Below, one piece after another: positions 12,901 through 23,879 of a stretch of DNA of 64,000 bases. The stretch lies in contig OY829659.1 of NCBI GenBank assembly GCA_963691815.1, forward strand, positions 13,898,184 to 13,962,183, in the 5' to 3' direction. A model generated the notes under the pieces. It was not told the origin of the DNA. It searched no databases and saw only the letters and a program-made list of their open reading frames with translations. Every line of letters starts with the position of its first letter. Position 1 is the stretch's first letter. The position numbers were made by a program, and so were the translations under genes. The DNA comes from Echiichthys vipera. Its lineage: Eukaryota; Chordata; Actinopteri; Perciformes; Trachinidae.

Positions 12901-15857
12901 CGTGGCTGTGCCTATATTGTCATGATACATAGACAAGATGCCTTCAGGGCTCTGCAAAAGCTTAGCAGAGGATCTCACAAAGTGAACCAGAAAACCATAA
13001 AGGTGAGTGATCAACACAGACTGCTGCTCAGTAAAGAAAATCAAACAAAAAAACAACTGAGAATAGTTTTATTGAAACGAGAGTTGTCTTTGTTTATTTC
13101 TCACCAGATTGCTTGGGCTTTGAACAAGGGCATAAAGGCTGAGTTTAAACAGTACTGGGATGTGGAGCTGGGTGTCACCTACATACCTTGGTCTAAAATC
13201 AGAGAGGCTCAGGTGGAGGAGCTTAAAGAAGGAGGAATACTGGATGTGGACACGTTATCACCAGGTAAGAAGTCTGCATGAGAAACAAGTTGTATTTATG
13301 TTGTTATTTTGTATCATAGCATATTTACCTGTCTGTTTTTAAACAAGCCTGAATCGTGTCTGTCTTTTCCAGAGTGGAGCGGAGTGAGGAAGACTCTTGG
13401 CCTCCTGGAAGAAGTCACTCACAACGGCCGTACAGAGCCGCAGCAGCCTGAGGAAACGCAAGTGTTACCTGTGGCTGCCGCAGCTGCTCCTCCGCCACAG
13501 GTAAACCACAGCTAAACCACATCTGCAAGATGTTACCAGTGTAAACTGTTTCCATTAGAGATATGACGATGTACCACTGTTATAAAAAAAAAATGTTAAA
13601 ATATCATTTTGAAAAGTGCTCTGATTAATAGTGTGCCTGCTGTTTTTTTTCAAGGATAAATGCCAATGCTTAATTGAATATGTCTGTGTATGGTACCAAA
13701 GACGGGTTAGAAGTGAGATGGCACAACTCAGGGTAATTTCCTGTATCTGTGTCGCTCGTTTGTTTCCCTACTGCCCCACCTTTTTAGGAGATTAGCAATA
13801 GTACCTTGAAGCAAATATTGGACCCACTTTTTACAACCCACTTATCTTCCAAACATGACAAGCAGCTTGTAATGTGTCATTGTTCGTTATAGAATATCAT
13901 TGATAGTACTCAATCCAAAACATAAGTACGGGGGCAACATTTTAATAGTACGGTGTGACTGGTCCATACCTACATTAATATAGATGAATTATCTTAAATA
14001 AGAAGATTTTTTTTTTAGTTGATTGAAGTTACTTAGCTCTTGTGTTGATCCAGAGTGTCCCTGGGAAGTATAACAAATACATTTCTTTGTAGATCTTCAG
14101 TAAATACTTGTGATTGTTCTCAGGTTCCTCCAATGCAGCAGCCAATGGTTGGTGTGGGTTCTCTCCAGCCTCCCATCTTTCCTGGACCCATAGGCATGCC
14201 TCCGCCTTCCTTCCCCCCAGGCGTCCCCCCTCCTCCGTTTATCAGACCTGGCTTCAACCCTATGCAGATGCCTCCAGGTAGCAACTCCTTCAGATGCAAA
14301 AAAACATGTTTTAACTCTTTTTCAATCTCATAATGAAGTCCTGTAGTTGGTCCGCTTTGCTCTTTCACCACAATAAATTTCACCAGTTCATCTTTTCAGG
14401 GGGTAATGTTTTACAGTTTCCAGACTAACACAACAACCACTAACTCCTTTCACCCCTCTTCTCCCAGGTTTTCCTCCCCCAGGTACCATGCCTCTTGGTC
14501 CCCCACCTCCCTCCAAAGGTGGTATTGAAGACCCTTCTCTTGACCCTGCGGGTCTGGGCAACAGGAAAAATGATGAGGTCCCAGAGGGTCCCAACATTTT
14601 CAACAATCAGATGGGACATATGGGTCAGTCTGACTGTCATGGGATTTGTTTTTTCTCATTCTGCTCTTTTGCATTTGGATAGTTTTGAAACTTGCATTTG
14701 TTTCCCCATCAGGTAACCAGTTAGGTGGACCTCCAGGTGGACCTCCAGGAAACATCCAACCTCCTTCTGGTGGCCTGCTTGGCGCACGACCCGGTATTAT
14801 CCCACTCCAGCGTCCTCCAGTTGCCCTACCACCACACATGCAGCGATTCCCTCCACCCCATGGGCCACGACCCCCTCATCCCAACATGCCACCTATGCCC
14901 CCACAGATGATTCCCAGAGGGCCACACCCTCAGATGATGCACCATGATCCCCCTCCACCTAAAGGAGGCTTTGGGATGCTCCCTCCCCACAATATGAGGG
15001 CTCCTTTCCCTCCACATGGGCATGGCCCTCCTCCTCAAGGTCCTCCTCCTCCTCCTTTTATTAGACCAGGGGGGCCTCGTGGAATGGAGGGGCCAGAAGA
15101 AATAGAGGGCAGACCATTCAGGGGAGACAGGCCTGGATTCAGGGACAGAGAGCCGGAGAGGGACAGGGACTGGGATCGAGACAGGGATAGAGAGAGGGAC
15201 CGAGGTTTTGGAGGTGGAAGACGTCCGTTTGGCGATGGAGGAAGGGGGGGAGGTGGTGATAGAATGGATGGGAGGGATCGGCTCGGAGGGTGGCAGGAAG
15301 ACGGAGGAGATCGCAGAGGAGGAGGATGGGACAGAGACAAAGATCGGGATAGAGACCGCGATAGAGACAGACGGGACTGGAGGGAAAAGCGAAACAGCCT
15401 GGATAGCGACAGGGAGCGAGGGAGGGGTGATGATGGTGATAGGGAGCGAGGGAGGGGAGAGGGAGGAGAAAGAGGAAGGGTAGAAGGAGGGAGTCGAGAA
15501 AGAGGTAAAGGAGCTGAAGGAAAAGAAGGAGACAAGCCAAGGCGCTCAGAGCGACGAGAGAGGACCACACGGTGGGACAGGGATGATCGATTGGCCGAAC
15601 TTCAAAACATGGACCGATTTCCGACCTCTAACAGCACAGAGCAACCTCCTGTGACTCCTGTGGTTACCGTGGAAACCAGTAAAGAACCAAGTGTGGAAGT
15701 TTCCGAAAAGAAGGCCGAATCTGAACTTTTAGCTCCGTCCGCAGAGGTAACGACTGCTGCTTTAACTACAGCTGCTGCAGCAGAGCAGATGCCCTCTGAG
15801 CCCTCACCTTCAGCTCAAAGTGAGCCCACAGAAACAAAACAGGAAGCAGCATCATAG
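6965..15857 (+). CDS. scaf4: SCAF4, SR-related CTD-associated factor (complete, 19 coding exons)
   Basis: SCAF4 binds the phosphorylated C-terminal domain of RNA polymerase II and, with SCAF8, restrains premature cleavage and polyadenylation (known for the family). Exons: 6965-6994, 8789-8872, 8988-9032, 9127-9288, 9437-9563, 9852-9988, 10110-10286, 10464-10549, 10668-10752, 11280-11456, 11807-11880, 12054-12244, 12432-12532, 12889-13002, 13108-13264, 13373-13500, 14124-14277, 14468-14623, 14713-15857. All are GT-AG and the phases agree, giving 3330 nt or 1109 residues plus stop (human about 1147). Residues 1-140 are the CID (starts MDAVNAFNHE; contains DSIVRQSRHQFG). LLDRFDYDDEPE is near residue 256, an Arg/Ser region spans about 395-455, and the RRM about 464-537 (LWVGQLDKR, RGCAYIVM). 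Pro/Gly-rich stretches follow, then an Arg/Asp/Glu/Gly mixed-charge tail (about 860-1025). The very short first coding exon matches the family. Synteny with sod1 separates it from the paralogue SCAF8. Confidence 0.96.
6995..8788 (+). other. scaf4 intron 1
   Basis: A 1.8 kb first intron. Its first 350 nt are rich in GCTAAC/GTTAGC words and may belong to the promoter. Near 8460-8570 lies AT-rich text with repeated ATCATAAT and GATTATTTAACACGA words. It looks like a diverged copy of a common teleost interspersed repeat. No other gene is seen. Confidence 0.6.
8455..8570. repeat. Probable interspersed repeat fragment
   Basis: AT-rich segment with internal partial inverted copies (ATAATCATAATTATTTTGAT and GATCATGATTATTTAACACG). 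I recall this pattern from dispersed teleost repeats, but the family name and borders cannot be given from sequence alone. Confidence 0.4.
11518..11720. mobile_element. Remnant of a DNA transposon in scaf4 intron 10
   Basis: It starts with TAAGCCCCTTTCACACATGC, a terminal-repeat-like sequence resembling the ends of the element at 31802-32291. A CpG-rich body follows (GCGCTGC, CGGCGAGCGGGC). A matching right end is not visible, so it is truncated or strongly diverged. Confidence 0.45.
15070..15560 (+). other. Polypurine tract inside scaf4 last exon
   Basis: About 490 nt of coding sequence that is strongly purine-rich on the plus strand, encoding the Arg-Asp-Glu-Gly tail. The opposite strand has a 177-codon open frame (15035-15568) that is only a shadow of this composition. 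Confidence 0.8.
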
Positions 15858-17580
15858 ACTGTCTCAAGGCTTCTTCAGCCAGAGGCTGCTGTGAACCACT
15901 GAAAGATTAAAAAGAGTTGTTTATATGATAGTCATGACTATGATGGTCAGCCTCAACTCCTGGCATATGAATCTAGCTCGTCACAGTTTGTCAGTTGGTA
16001 ATTGACAGTTTCTGGGCACTAACACACACACTTGAAAACAAACATCTCCCACACATCCAGTCAAACGTATGTAAAATCATTGATTTTTAGACTTTATGGC
16101 TCATGGTTAAATTTGACTTTGCATCTGTTTCTCGAAACACATGACCACATGAAAATCTGTTAATCGGTAAAATTGCTGTAGTTAAAATTTGGCTGTCAAC
16201 TGTTTTTCCTCTAAGTTGTAAGAATGAACAGAGTGTTTGCATGTTAACTTAGCTCTGTCCATTTTAGGGTAATTTGAGCTTGGCTTTTATGTTTTTACAA
16301 AAGTTGGTTTGCAGGCGGAAAACAAATGACTTCTATGACACAGTTTTATTTTATTGCCATATCTGTGTGATCGCAGGCTCTCCTCTAGGTGAATATGTTC
16401 ATTTAAAATCAAATTTTTTTTAACCTGCCAAAATGTCATGTCAAACACTGAATATCTTCTCAAACAACTATTTGATAACAGAGGCGCCATTTATTTTTCT
16501 CGTGTTACATGTTTGCTCCTTATATCAAGATCACAGCCAGTAAAGCTCAGCTTTGAAAAGACAATACTGGCCTTAAATTCCAATCATGTTACTTGTAGGT
16601 GTTTAAAAAGAGAAGTACAAATTGGAGAAGACATGTAGGCCCGGTACTTTTTTCGCACATATTGTTGAGCTCTCTTTTTGATTTTATCCCCACTTAACCC
16701 TTTGAATCACACTTTATTTCAGGCAGAAAAAAGACGAGTATTGTCTTCATTCAACTAGACACTTTTAGAACACATTTACTGGACGGTGTCCTTTCAAAAA
16801 TCCACTCAATAAATATTTTTATTTCCGTTTTTTGTATTCCACTCACTGGTTGTCGTACAATATTTGGAATAATAAGAAGCTGAGCTTATTTTTCAAAAGG
16901 CCTGTGTATCAAACATGGCAGTCATATTTAACTGATAACATGATTTACACCAAACACTCCTGCCATTCATTGTTACTTAGTCAACAAAGTATGCTTCACA
17001 GTGTAGGCGCTCAAAACCAAGGACTTAAACAGTGGCATAATCAAATTTCTTTGGCTTAACAGACATTGGGACTGATGTGCTAAGAGACATTTCAGATAAG
17101 ACTTTTCAACAGAACATGTGGAAAACTTAAAAACTAAAGGAAAAGGTGTGTCCAGGTGTGTGGTGTCGTCCATGTCCCCTGGAATATGTAGGAAGTAAAG
17201 ACATTTAATGATGTTGTATAAGCCGGCATTGTTTTCTTTAAGTTCGAGTGATCTAGACAGAAATATGTCAGTACACAAAAATAGGGATAAGTACATTCAT
17301 TTGCAAATTATATTTGCAGATGAGTTGTTTGAAATGGTTGAAAAAGCCAGAAGACATTTTTCTCTGGTTTCGTGGATTAGCCTGACATTACCAGAGAAAA
17401 CAAGATTTTTTTTTTTATCTGTTTCCTGTTAAATATTTTGACAGTCAATATTTCAAAACTAACATCTGCATCTAAGTGGAATTGAAATTCTAGGATATGT
17501 GTACTTTTGTACGTTTTTTTGGAGGGCTTTAACACCATTGGCTAAATGTGTTTATTTTTCAGTTAAAGAATAAAGAAGAA
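15858..17580 (+). other. scaf4 3' UTR (probable extent)
   Basis: AT-rich sequence after the scaf4 stop with no protein-like frame. AATAAA signals at 16808-16813 and 17569-17574 give possible transcript ends about 1.0 and 1.7 kb past the stop. Which is used cannot be told from sequence. Confidence 0.5.
16808..16813 (+). terminator. Candidate polyadenylation signal for scaf4
   Basis: Canonical AATAAA followed by a T-rich stretch. A second AATAAA is at 17569-17574. Confidence 0.45.
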
Positions 17581-19620
17581 TTATTTTGTAGATCCAACAC
17601 GCGTTTATTTTAAAAGTATTGCACTCCACAAACAACAGTTGGTTTTTTTTAGCATGTGTTAGCAGGCAGACTTGATAAGCTATATGTTTCTGGTGGTCTT
17701 TTCTTTTTCCCATATGTACGGAAGGAAGGGGGCAATCTCTTGGATCAGGCAGAGGAGCTTTTCCATTTTTCTCATGTATGTCAGTCAAACTCATAAAAAA
17801 AAATAGTTTCGGCCACCTGAAAATACAAAATTTTTCTGAATTCCTTGATGAACACAGCTTTTTGATTTTTATTTCACTGCAGACATACTGTATCAGATAT
17901 TAAGTTGTTCACATTTGAACCCCAGATTCTGCAAGCCCAACTCTTGTTCTTGAATAAGGATTTTAACGCAGGCACCAAGTGCAAAACTAAAGTGATGAGT
18001 GTTGCACGGGACACACTGCTGTAAATATGCTTGTATCACTGACGATTCAAAGGTGTAATGGTAATTGTTGTTTATGCTCTGTGATTTGTTTATCCAAGAG
18101 AAGCAAATTGACTTGGAAGGAACAACAGAGGCCTCTTGCTTTAACGATTTTTTTTTTTAAAACTCCAAATGGTTTGAATTTGACAGATGTTTCTATGTTT
18201 TGTTAAAAATGCAAAAGACATGGATATAAAATCTTCAATATTTCAGCCAGGGGAAATTGTTTTAATAAACTATTTTTGTACCAAATCATTTTGCTTGTTC
18301 AAATTATATTCTGTGCTTAACCCATACTCAACTTCTACCACTCGTAATAGTTTGTTTAAATGCCACTTGTCTGGTAGTTTCTGTGATTTTGGAGTCATTC
18401 AACTAATTCTTATTCATTCATTCATGATGAAGAATTAGTAAAAGTAAAAAAAAGTAAAAAGTGTCATTGTTAAGTTTAGGTCTCAAATGCAAAAAGCTAA
18501 TGTGACAATCATTTTTTCCATCAAATGTTTATCTTTTCATGAAAGACTAGTCATTATGACTTCAAATGAGTTTTGTACTAATAGTGACCAGCATATACTG
18601 TAGTTTAGTCATGTTCTTTGTGACAGACACAACTTCACTTCTCACTTCAAAAGGACTGTTGACAACCTTGCCTTGCAGCTTAGTTACTTTATATGCAACT
18701 ATTTTTTCTATGACATAACAGCACTGTAGCCCAACAGTATATGAAATATGATGCAATTATTAGGCTATTGGTAATACTACTGATATGAATTAATATAGCA
18801 GCAATACATTTTGTCATATTTTTAACAATAGGCCTTCTTACAAATTAACATGACTAATTGCTAAGACTATTAAATATATTAAAATGTTGTTTTCAATGTA
18901 GAAATCTTTATTTTCATATTAAGAACAAGCAGATAATCAGTAAAAAATAGATATCCATACAAGTAATATGAAAAATATAGCTTAATAATATAATTTAAAT
19001 ATTAAATTAAGTACATGTATATAAAAGAACATATTTAAACATAAATAAACAATGACAATAGTCACAATGGGTCAAACGGGCCACAGAAAACAATTCATCA
19101 AAATCAATTTGCGCTCACATTTACTTAGAAAATGTTTTTTTTTTGTAAATCTTTATTAAATTATTTTGATACAAAACAATTGCAACAAACAAACAGAGTC
19201 ATTAATACAAATACATAAAATATTCAAGAGCAGAGCCAGGGAGAGTTTCAAATAAAATACATTAAACATAGAGCATATGGGAATGCTTTTAGCAGCTTTC
19301 TTCATTTTTTATTCAAAGATGGTTTTGAAGTGCTGTTCAATTTTATTCCCAAAAGCAATAAAAGGGGGGTTAGAGTTACTAAATTTGGCTTTGTGAATAT
19401 GATGTTTTCCTAAAATGATCAAAAAATGTATTAGGTATATTTCTGTCTGTTTTTTTTTCTTTTGTTGTCATGTAAACCAACCAGTACATCTCTTCACCAA
19501 AACAAATAAAAATCAGAGACAGGTTTATCAGTAATGTCACGGGACAGATATTTCCAAAAAGTGATGGTAAAGTGCAGGAACATTTTACTTATAAAATGTG
19601 TTACTCAATGTGGGCAGTAC
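17581..19620. other. scaf4-sod1 intergenic region
   Basis: Very AT-rich, with poly-T runs and TTTAAATATTAAATT-type stretches near 18880-19040. No gene, RNA or strong tandem repeat is seen. The segment 19140-19600, with a T-run at one end and AAATAAAAATCAGAGACAGG near 19503, could be an old retroelement tail, but I do not recognise it. Confidence 0.55.
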
Positions 19621-19787
19621 GCCACCGTCATCCTCAGTGACCAATTAAAATGTGTCTTTTAGATTGTATTGGGCTCTGATTGGCTGTCAGTATTATACGC
19701 CCCGCCCATCAGGCAGTTTTATTGGCTGTCTCGAGCAAGTAATGCGCGACGCTAACTTGAACGTCTGTGTTTGAGACAACTGCGAAG
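19621..19787 (+). promoter_or_regulatory. sod1 promoter and 5' UTR
   Basis: Two inverted CCAAT boxes (ATTGG at 19679-19683 and 19721-19725) flank a GC box (ccccgccc at 19700-19707), all within 110 nt of the ATG. No clear TATA box is seen, although TATTATACG at 19691 is AT-rich. The layout fits a constitutive NF-Y/Sp1-type promoter. Confidence 0.65.
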
Positions 19788-22775
19788 ATGGTCGTGAAAG
19801 CTGTCTGTGTGTTGAAAGGAGCCGGGGAGGCCAGCGGGGTCGTTCACTTTGAACAGGAGGTAATGCGTGCTACGTTGTTTTTGAGATATCCATTGAGTCA
19901 GTTTTATGAAGCTACCTGGAGATTTTACATTGCATCCTTCCGAGAGCGTAGGCGCTCGAATGCTAACTGTGCTAGCTAACGTTAAGTTCACAAACCGGCC
20001 AGATCGGCTTTCCGCTTTCAGCAGACCCCCTGCTTGCTAGCCGCATGCTACATGTACATTTGAATGACAAGACGACGTAGTACTTTGCATAGGTTACCTG
20101 ACCATGCACAATTTAGTTTTTTAATGCAAAAAAAAACATTAGTCTGCACGGTGTAAATTGCTTTAAGTGCGCTTGCAGTCAACGATATCGTGACCCTTTT
20201 TTACACTAGGCTGCTATGCGTGCGAGCGTTGTAACATAACCTTAATAATGGCTTGTCATTTAAGTCCTAACCTTTGAACATTTAAGGCCTGTGTTTTGTT
20301 AATTATCAACAGCGCGTGCACTAGATACACCTGTTGCGTAAGTCCACTGTTTGCAATGTTAGCGGTAGACGCAAACATTGCAGACCGCACCAAGTCAAGG
20401 AGCACTTTTGTTTTGTAGCTGTACAGTTTAAGTCAAAGGCTGTAGTATCAATGGTAGCTCCTACGCTAACGTAGCCCACTAATTAAGCATTTTTGCTGAG
20501 TCACTGCCCGCCTTCGGTCTTGTTGCCTTTACCTTGTTGATAAGGCTACAGCGAGGCTGGGCACACCTCTCACAAGGAGTTTGAGTTGAGTTTTACGTCA
20601 CATAAACGGGTGATTGCGCCCCTGATTATTGAAGGTCCTATGCAATCCATGCTGATCTGACACCTGGGCTGATTATTTTGTGCAGCCAAATTGATTATGG
20701 AGTTTAGATGGCTATGTGATTTTGATGGAATTGCATGTGGATACAGTGATACCAAGGTGGTGCCGTTTTTGGACTGCATGACACGCCATGTACAGTCTAT
20801 GAAATGGATGTTTTCTATATACTTTTGTTTCATGATGGCACCTCCTTAGTTTGTCATTTATTCAACAGTCGTCAGGTCAGTGTCCTCCTGTCATAAGTGT
20901 CAGTCTGTCTACCTGCTACACAGCACAAGAGCCACAGACTCTGAACAACAACCCTTTTTCCTCTTTAAAGATTTTACATGGCACTGGCATCGATGGTAGC
21001 GGTAGTAATGTTATTTTTGAATAATGAATTGGATATCTTTTCAAACATTTTGCAGAATCAGTCTTTTCTTTCTCTCTGACCTTTTCCGCTCCATGTTTTC
21101 TCTTTCGGTTCTTTATTATCCATTTCATTTATTCAACTCTGCTCTTTTCCTCTTGATTTATTCCCTCTTACCTGACATTACACCAACGTATCCACTTGAA
21201 GTGGTGGGGGGTGTTGACGTCGGTTTTTACCACTGCACCTGCCATCTGTCTTTCTTTTGTATTAAATATTATGACTAGAGATTTTTGTTGTACAAACTTC
21301 CTTTTACATTTCATGTTGTTACTAATAATGGCTGCATGGGGAATGCTAATGGCGTGGAAGTGATCCTTTTTTAATTTATTTTACTCTGGCGTCAAGTCCT
21401 TCTAGCCACCTGGATTTGACAGCTCTTTTGTGTCTTGTTTTCTCCTGATACATTATGTTCTCCTGAACTGTTAGGGGGATTCAGCCCCTGTGAAGTTGAC
21501 GGGAGAAATCAAAGGCCTTACTCCTGGTGAGCATGGTTTCCATGTCCATGCTTTTGGAGACAATACAAACGGTGAGCATCTAACAATAGTTCTGATAATC
21601 TATCAGACTGCTGATATTGCAGGACAAATGAATGTAAATTAATATTACTGCATTGGCTGGTTTTAGCTTACCTACGCTCATACAGTCTATCCTCAGACTG
21701 AATCTGTCTGAAGTGTTTCATGATAAAGGGGTTTTCATTTTCTGTTTTTCTTTTCCAGGGTGCATCAGTGCAGGCCCTCACTTCAATCCCCATAACAAGA
21801 CTCATGCCGGTCCTAAGGATGAACAGAGGTAAGACAAGTCTGAGGGAAGAGTAGTTAAGAGCCATTACAATGTTCTTCAAATAATTGTGCCTTGTTATGC
21901 CCATTTATAACCACAGAAATAGAATGAGGGTGTCTCAAACAAAAATAAAATATAGCACTGCATTAACCACAACGATAGAAATAAAATGCTTTTACAGCTT
22001 TAGTTACAGATTGGAATAATGTGGAGATAGGAAGGGGTACATGCAGTAAAGGTCCCCACCTTAAATATAAAACTTATCAACTGTTGTTGAAACATTGAAC
22101 TTGATTACAACAGCTGCTGCTAAGAGAGCTTAATAAATCCGCATCCGTTATAAAAACGTATTCAGAGTCAACTGAAATGGAAATAAATCACAACATGGTA
22201 AGGAGTGTAAATACACAATATTGACAATAATCTTAGTTTATAGAATGCATGACAAGGTCAGTCATAAATGGAACTTTTGTCAAATTTGTTGTTTTGACTT
22301 GTAATTGCGTGAAAAGCACTTGTGAAATCGATGTTATGACTGCATATCAGGCAGATGTGATGAATGATATGTTGAAAGTTAATTTCTCACAGGACAATGA
22401 CAAAAGCATTCATACAAAATCTTTGGTTTTAATGCAAGTGGGTTTCTTTTCCAATGTAAAAAGGCATGTTGGAGACCTGGGGAATGTGACTGCAGGAGGC
22501 GATAATGTCGCCAAGATAGACATCACAGACAAGATTATCACTCTCACTGGGCCTCACTCCATTATTGGCAGAACCATGGTGGTAAGGAAAAATGCCCTGT
22601 TGAACCTTGCATTGAGCATCTAGACTATTGTTAATGATTTCTAACTGATTTTTGGTCATGTGTTTAGATCCACGAGAAGGCGGATGACCTGGGAAAAGGA
22701 GGCAACGAAGAGAGTCTGAAGACGGGTAATGCTGGTGGACGTCTGGCCTGTGGTGTCATTGGCATATCCCAGTAA
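19788..22775 (+). CDS. sod1: Cu/Zn superoxide dismutase SOD1 (complete, 5 exons)
   Basis: Cytosolic homodimeric enzyme that converts two superoxide ions to oxygen and hydrogen peroxide. Exons 19788-19859 (72 nt), 21475-21571 (97), 21759-21828 (70), 22464-22581 (118) and 22668-22775 (108) total 465 nt and 154 residues. The exon 2-4 lengths equal those I recall for human SOD1. Copper ligands are His47, His49, His64 and His121. Zinc ligands are His64, His72, His81 and Asp84. The intrasubunit disulfide is Cys58-Cys147 and the active-site arginine is Arg144 (numbers include Met1). The signatures GFHVHAFGDNT and GNAGGRLACGVI are intact. There is no signal peptide, so this is not the extracellular SOD3. 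All introns are GT-AG. At human mature positions 32 and 111 the protein has Leu and Ser in place of Trp and Cys. Confidence is very high. Confidence 0.98.
19860..21474 (+). other. sod1 intron 1
   Basis: A 1.6 kb intron. The first 650 nt are CpG-containing with GCTAGCTAACGTTAAG (19969-19984) and other GCTAAC/GTTAGC words, possibly an extended promoter or enhancer. The rest has no recognised feature. Confidence 0.6.
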
Positions 22776-22985
22776 ACGCTCTGTTGGAACACACAGCACT
22801 AGAAATAACTTGACCCCAGAGCACTTAATAAGACCAACGTAGCTACTTAATGTGACAGTTTGTCCTTTTCAATACTCTGTGTGGAGCCATACTTTACCCT
22901 ATCTGTTTCTCATGACAATTGTATGTTTGGGTTTGTCTGCTGACTAGTTTTGGTCCCAAAGAATTAGTAATGCACAAGTAATAAA
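22776..22985 (+). terminator. sod1 3' UTR with polyadenylation signal
   Basis: A 3' UTR of about 200 nt ending near an AATAAA at 22980-22985, preceded by GTAATGCACAAGT. The short length suits sod1. Confidence 0.7.
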
Positions 22986-23737
22986 CAGATGTCTACAATT
23001 TACAAAGTTGTCAATTCATCTGAATCGTGTGTGGGTTTGTTTGCTTTTTTTGTAAATTCATGTTCGGGCTGTGCCCTCAGTGGAGATGCCAATTTCTATG
23101 ACCTGATAATGAATTTCATTACTGCTACTGCATTACTTATTGGTATGGCCACATACTGTATGCTGATCATTGTAAGAGAAATGGTGACATAGAATTTTAG
23201 TAGTATTAGACCCAACTAATGCTCTATTACAAAGTGTGCCCCACTGGCCCCAAAAGGTCCTCATTTACTGTGTCATTAGATAGCTTTCACATTTGTTTGG
23301 GAATTTTCTCCAGTATAGTAGACTCCAATCTCAAATAGGTCCTGCATAATTACTGTCTCAAATCACCATATTATTTCAGATTATATTGTGCTCACATGAT
23401 GCATTTTCATAAAGCTGTATGTCATCAAATTGCCAAAAACTAACATGCAAAAATCCATGGTATAAAGCATATTATACTTGTTGTTTTCGGATTGTATTGG
23501 TAAAATATAAAAAAAGTTGCCATTATTGGTGAGATTTGCGCACCTGTACCTGATGGAAACTTTCAGGCAACAGAGGACGAAAGGATCTTGGTGTCTCGGA
23601 ATACGACGGGTCACAGATTTTTGTATTACCACATCACCACATGTTAGCCAGAGGTGAGGCTAGCATCCTCTGAAACAGGCAGAATACCCTTTAGGTAAAC
23701 TCACAATACAAACTGGCTTTTTGTTATAGTTGTAGCC

Positions 23738-23879
23738 TATAGACCTTTTTCAAAGTTGTAAACACAAACATTCTAAATGTGTCCAAATTTGATTCCTGTT
23801 GCAGTGAATGACATTAGCTGACAGGAAGTTAACAAGGATTAAGGCTGTTGCCTAGCAATGCAATTCCTAAAGGTCTATA
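23738..23879. mobile_element. Short non-autonomous DNA element (MITE-like)
   Basis: A 142 bp segment with terminal inverted repeats: TATAGACCTTTTT at the left and AAAGGTCTATA at the right. The interior has TTGATTCCTGTTGCAGTGAA and GTTGCCTAGCAATGCAATTC, words I associate with a widespread percomorph MITE. A TA target duplication is possible but not provable. Confidence 0.6.

Noticed and set aside
15035..15568. 177-codon minus-strand frame opposite the scaf4 last exon
   Set aside because: A shadow of the purine-rich Arg/Asp/Glu coding tail on the plus strand.
22249..22623. 124-codon frame as an independent gene
   Set aside because: It overlaps sod1 exon 4. The exon borders 22464-22581 and frame continuity with the other sod1 exons explain the coding part.
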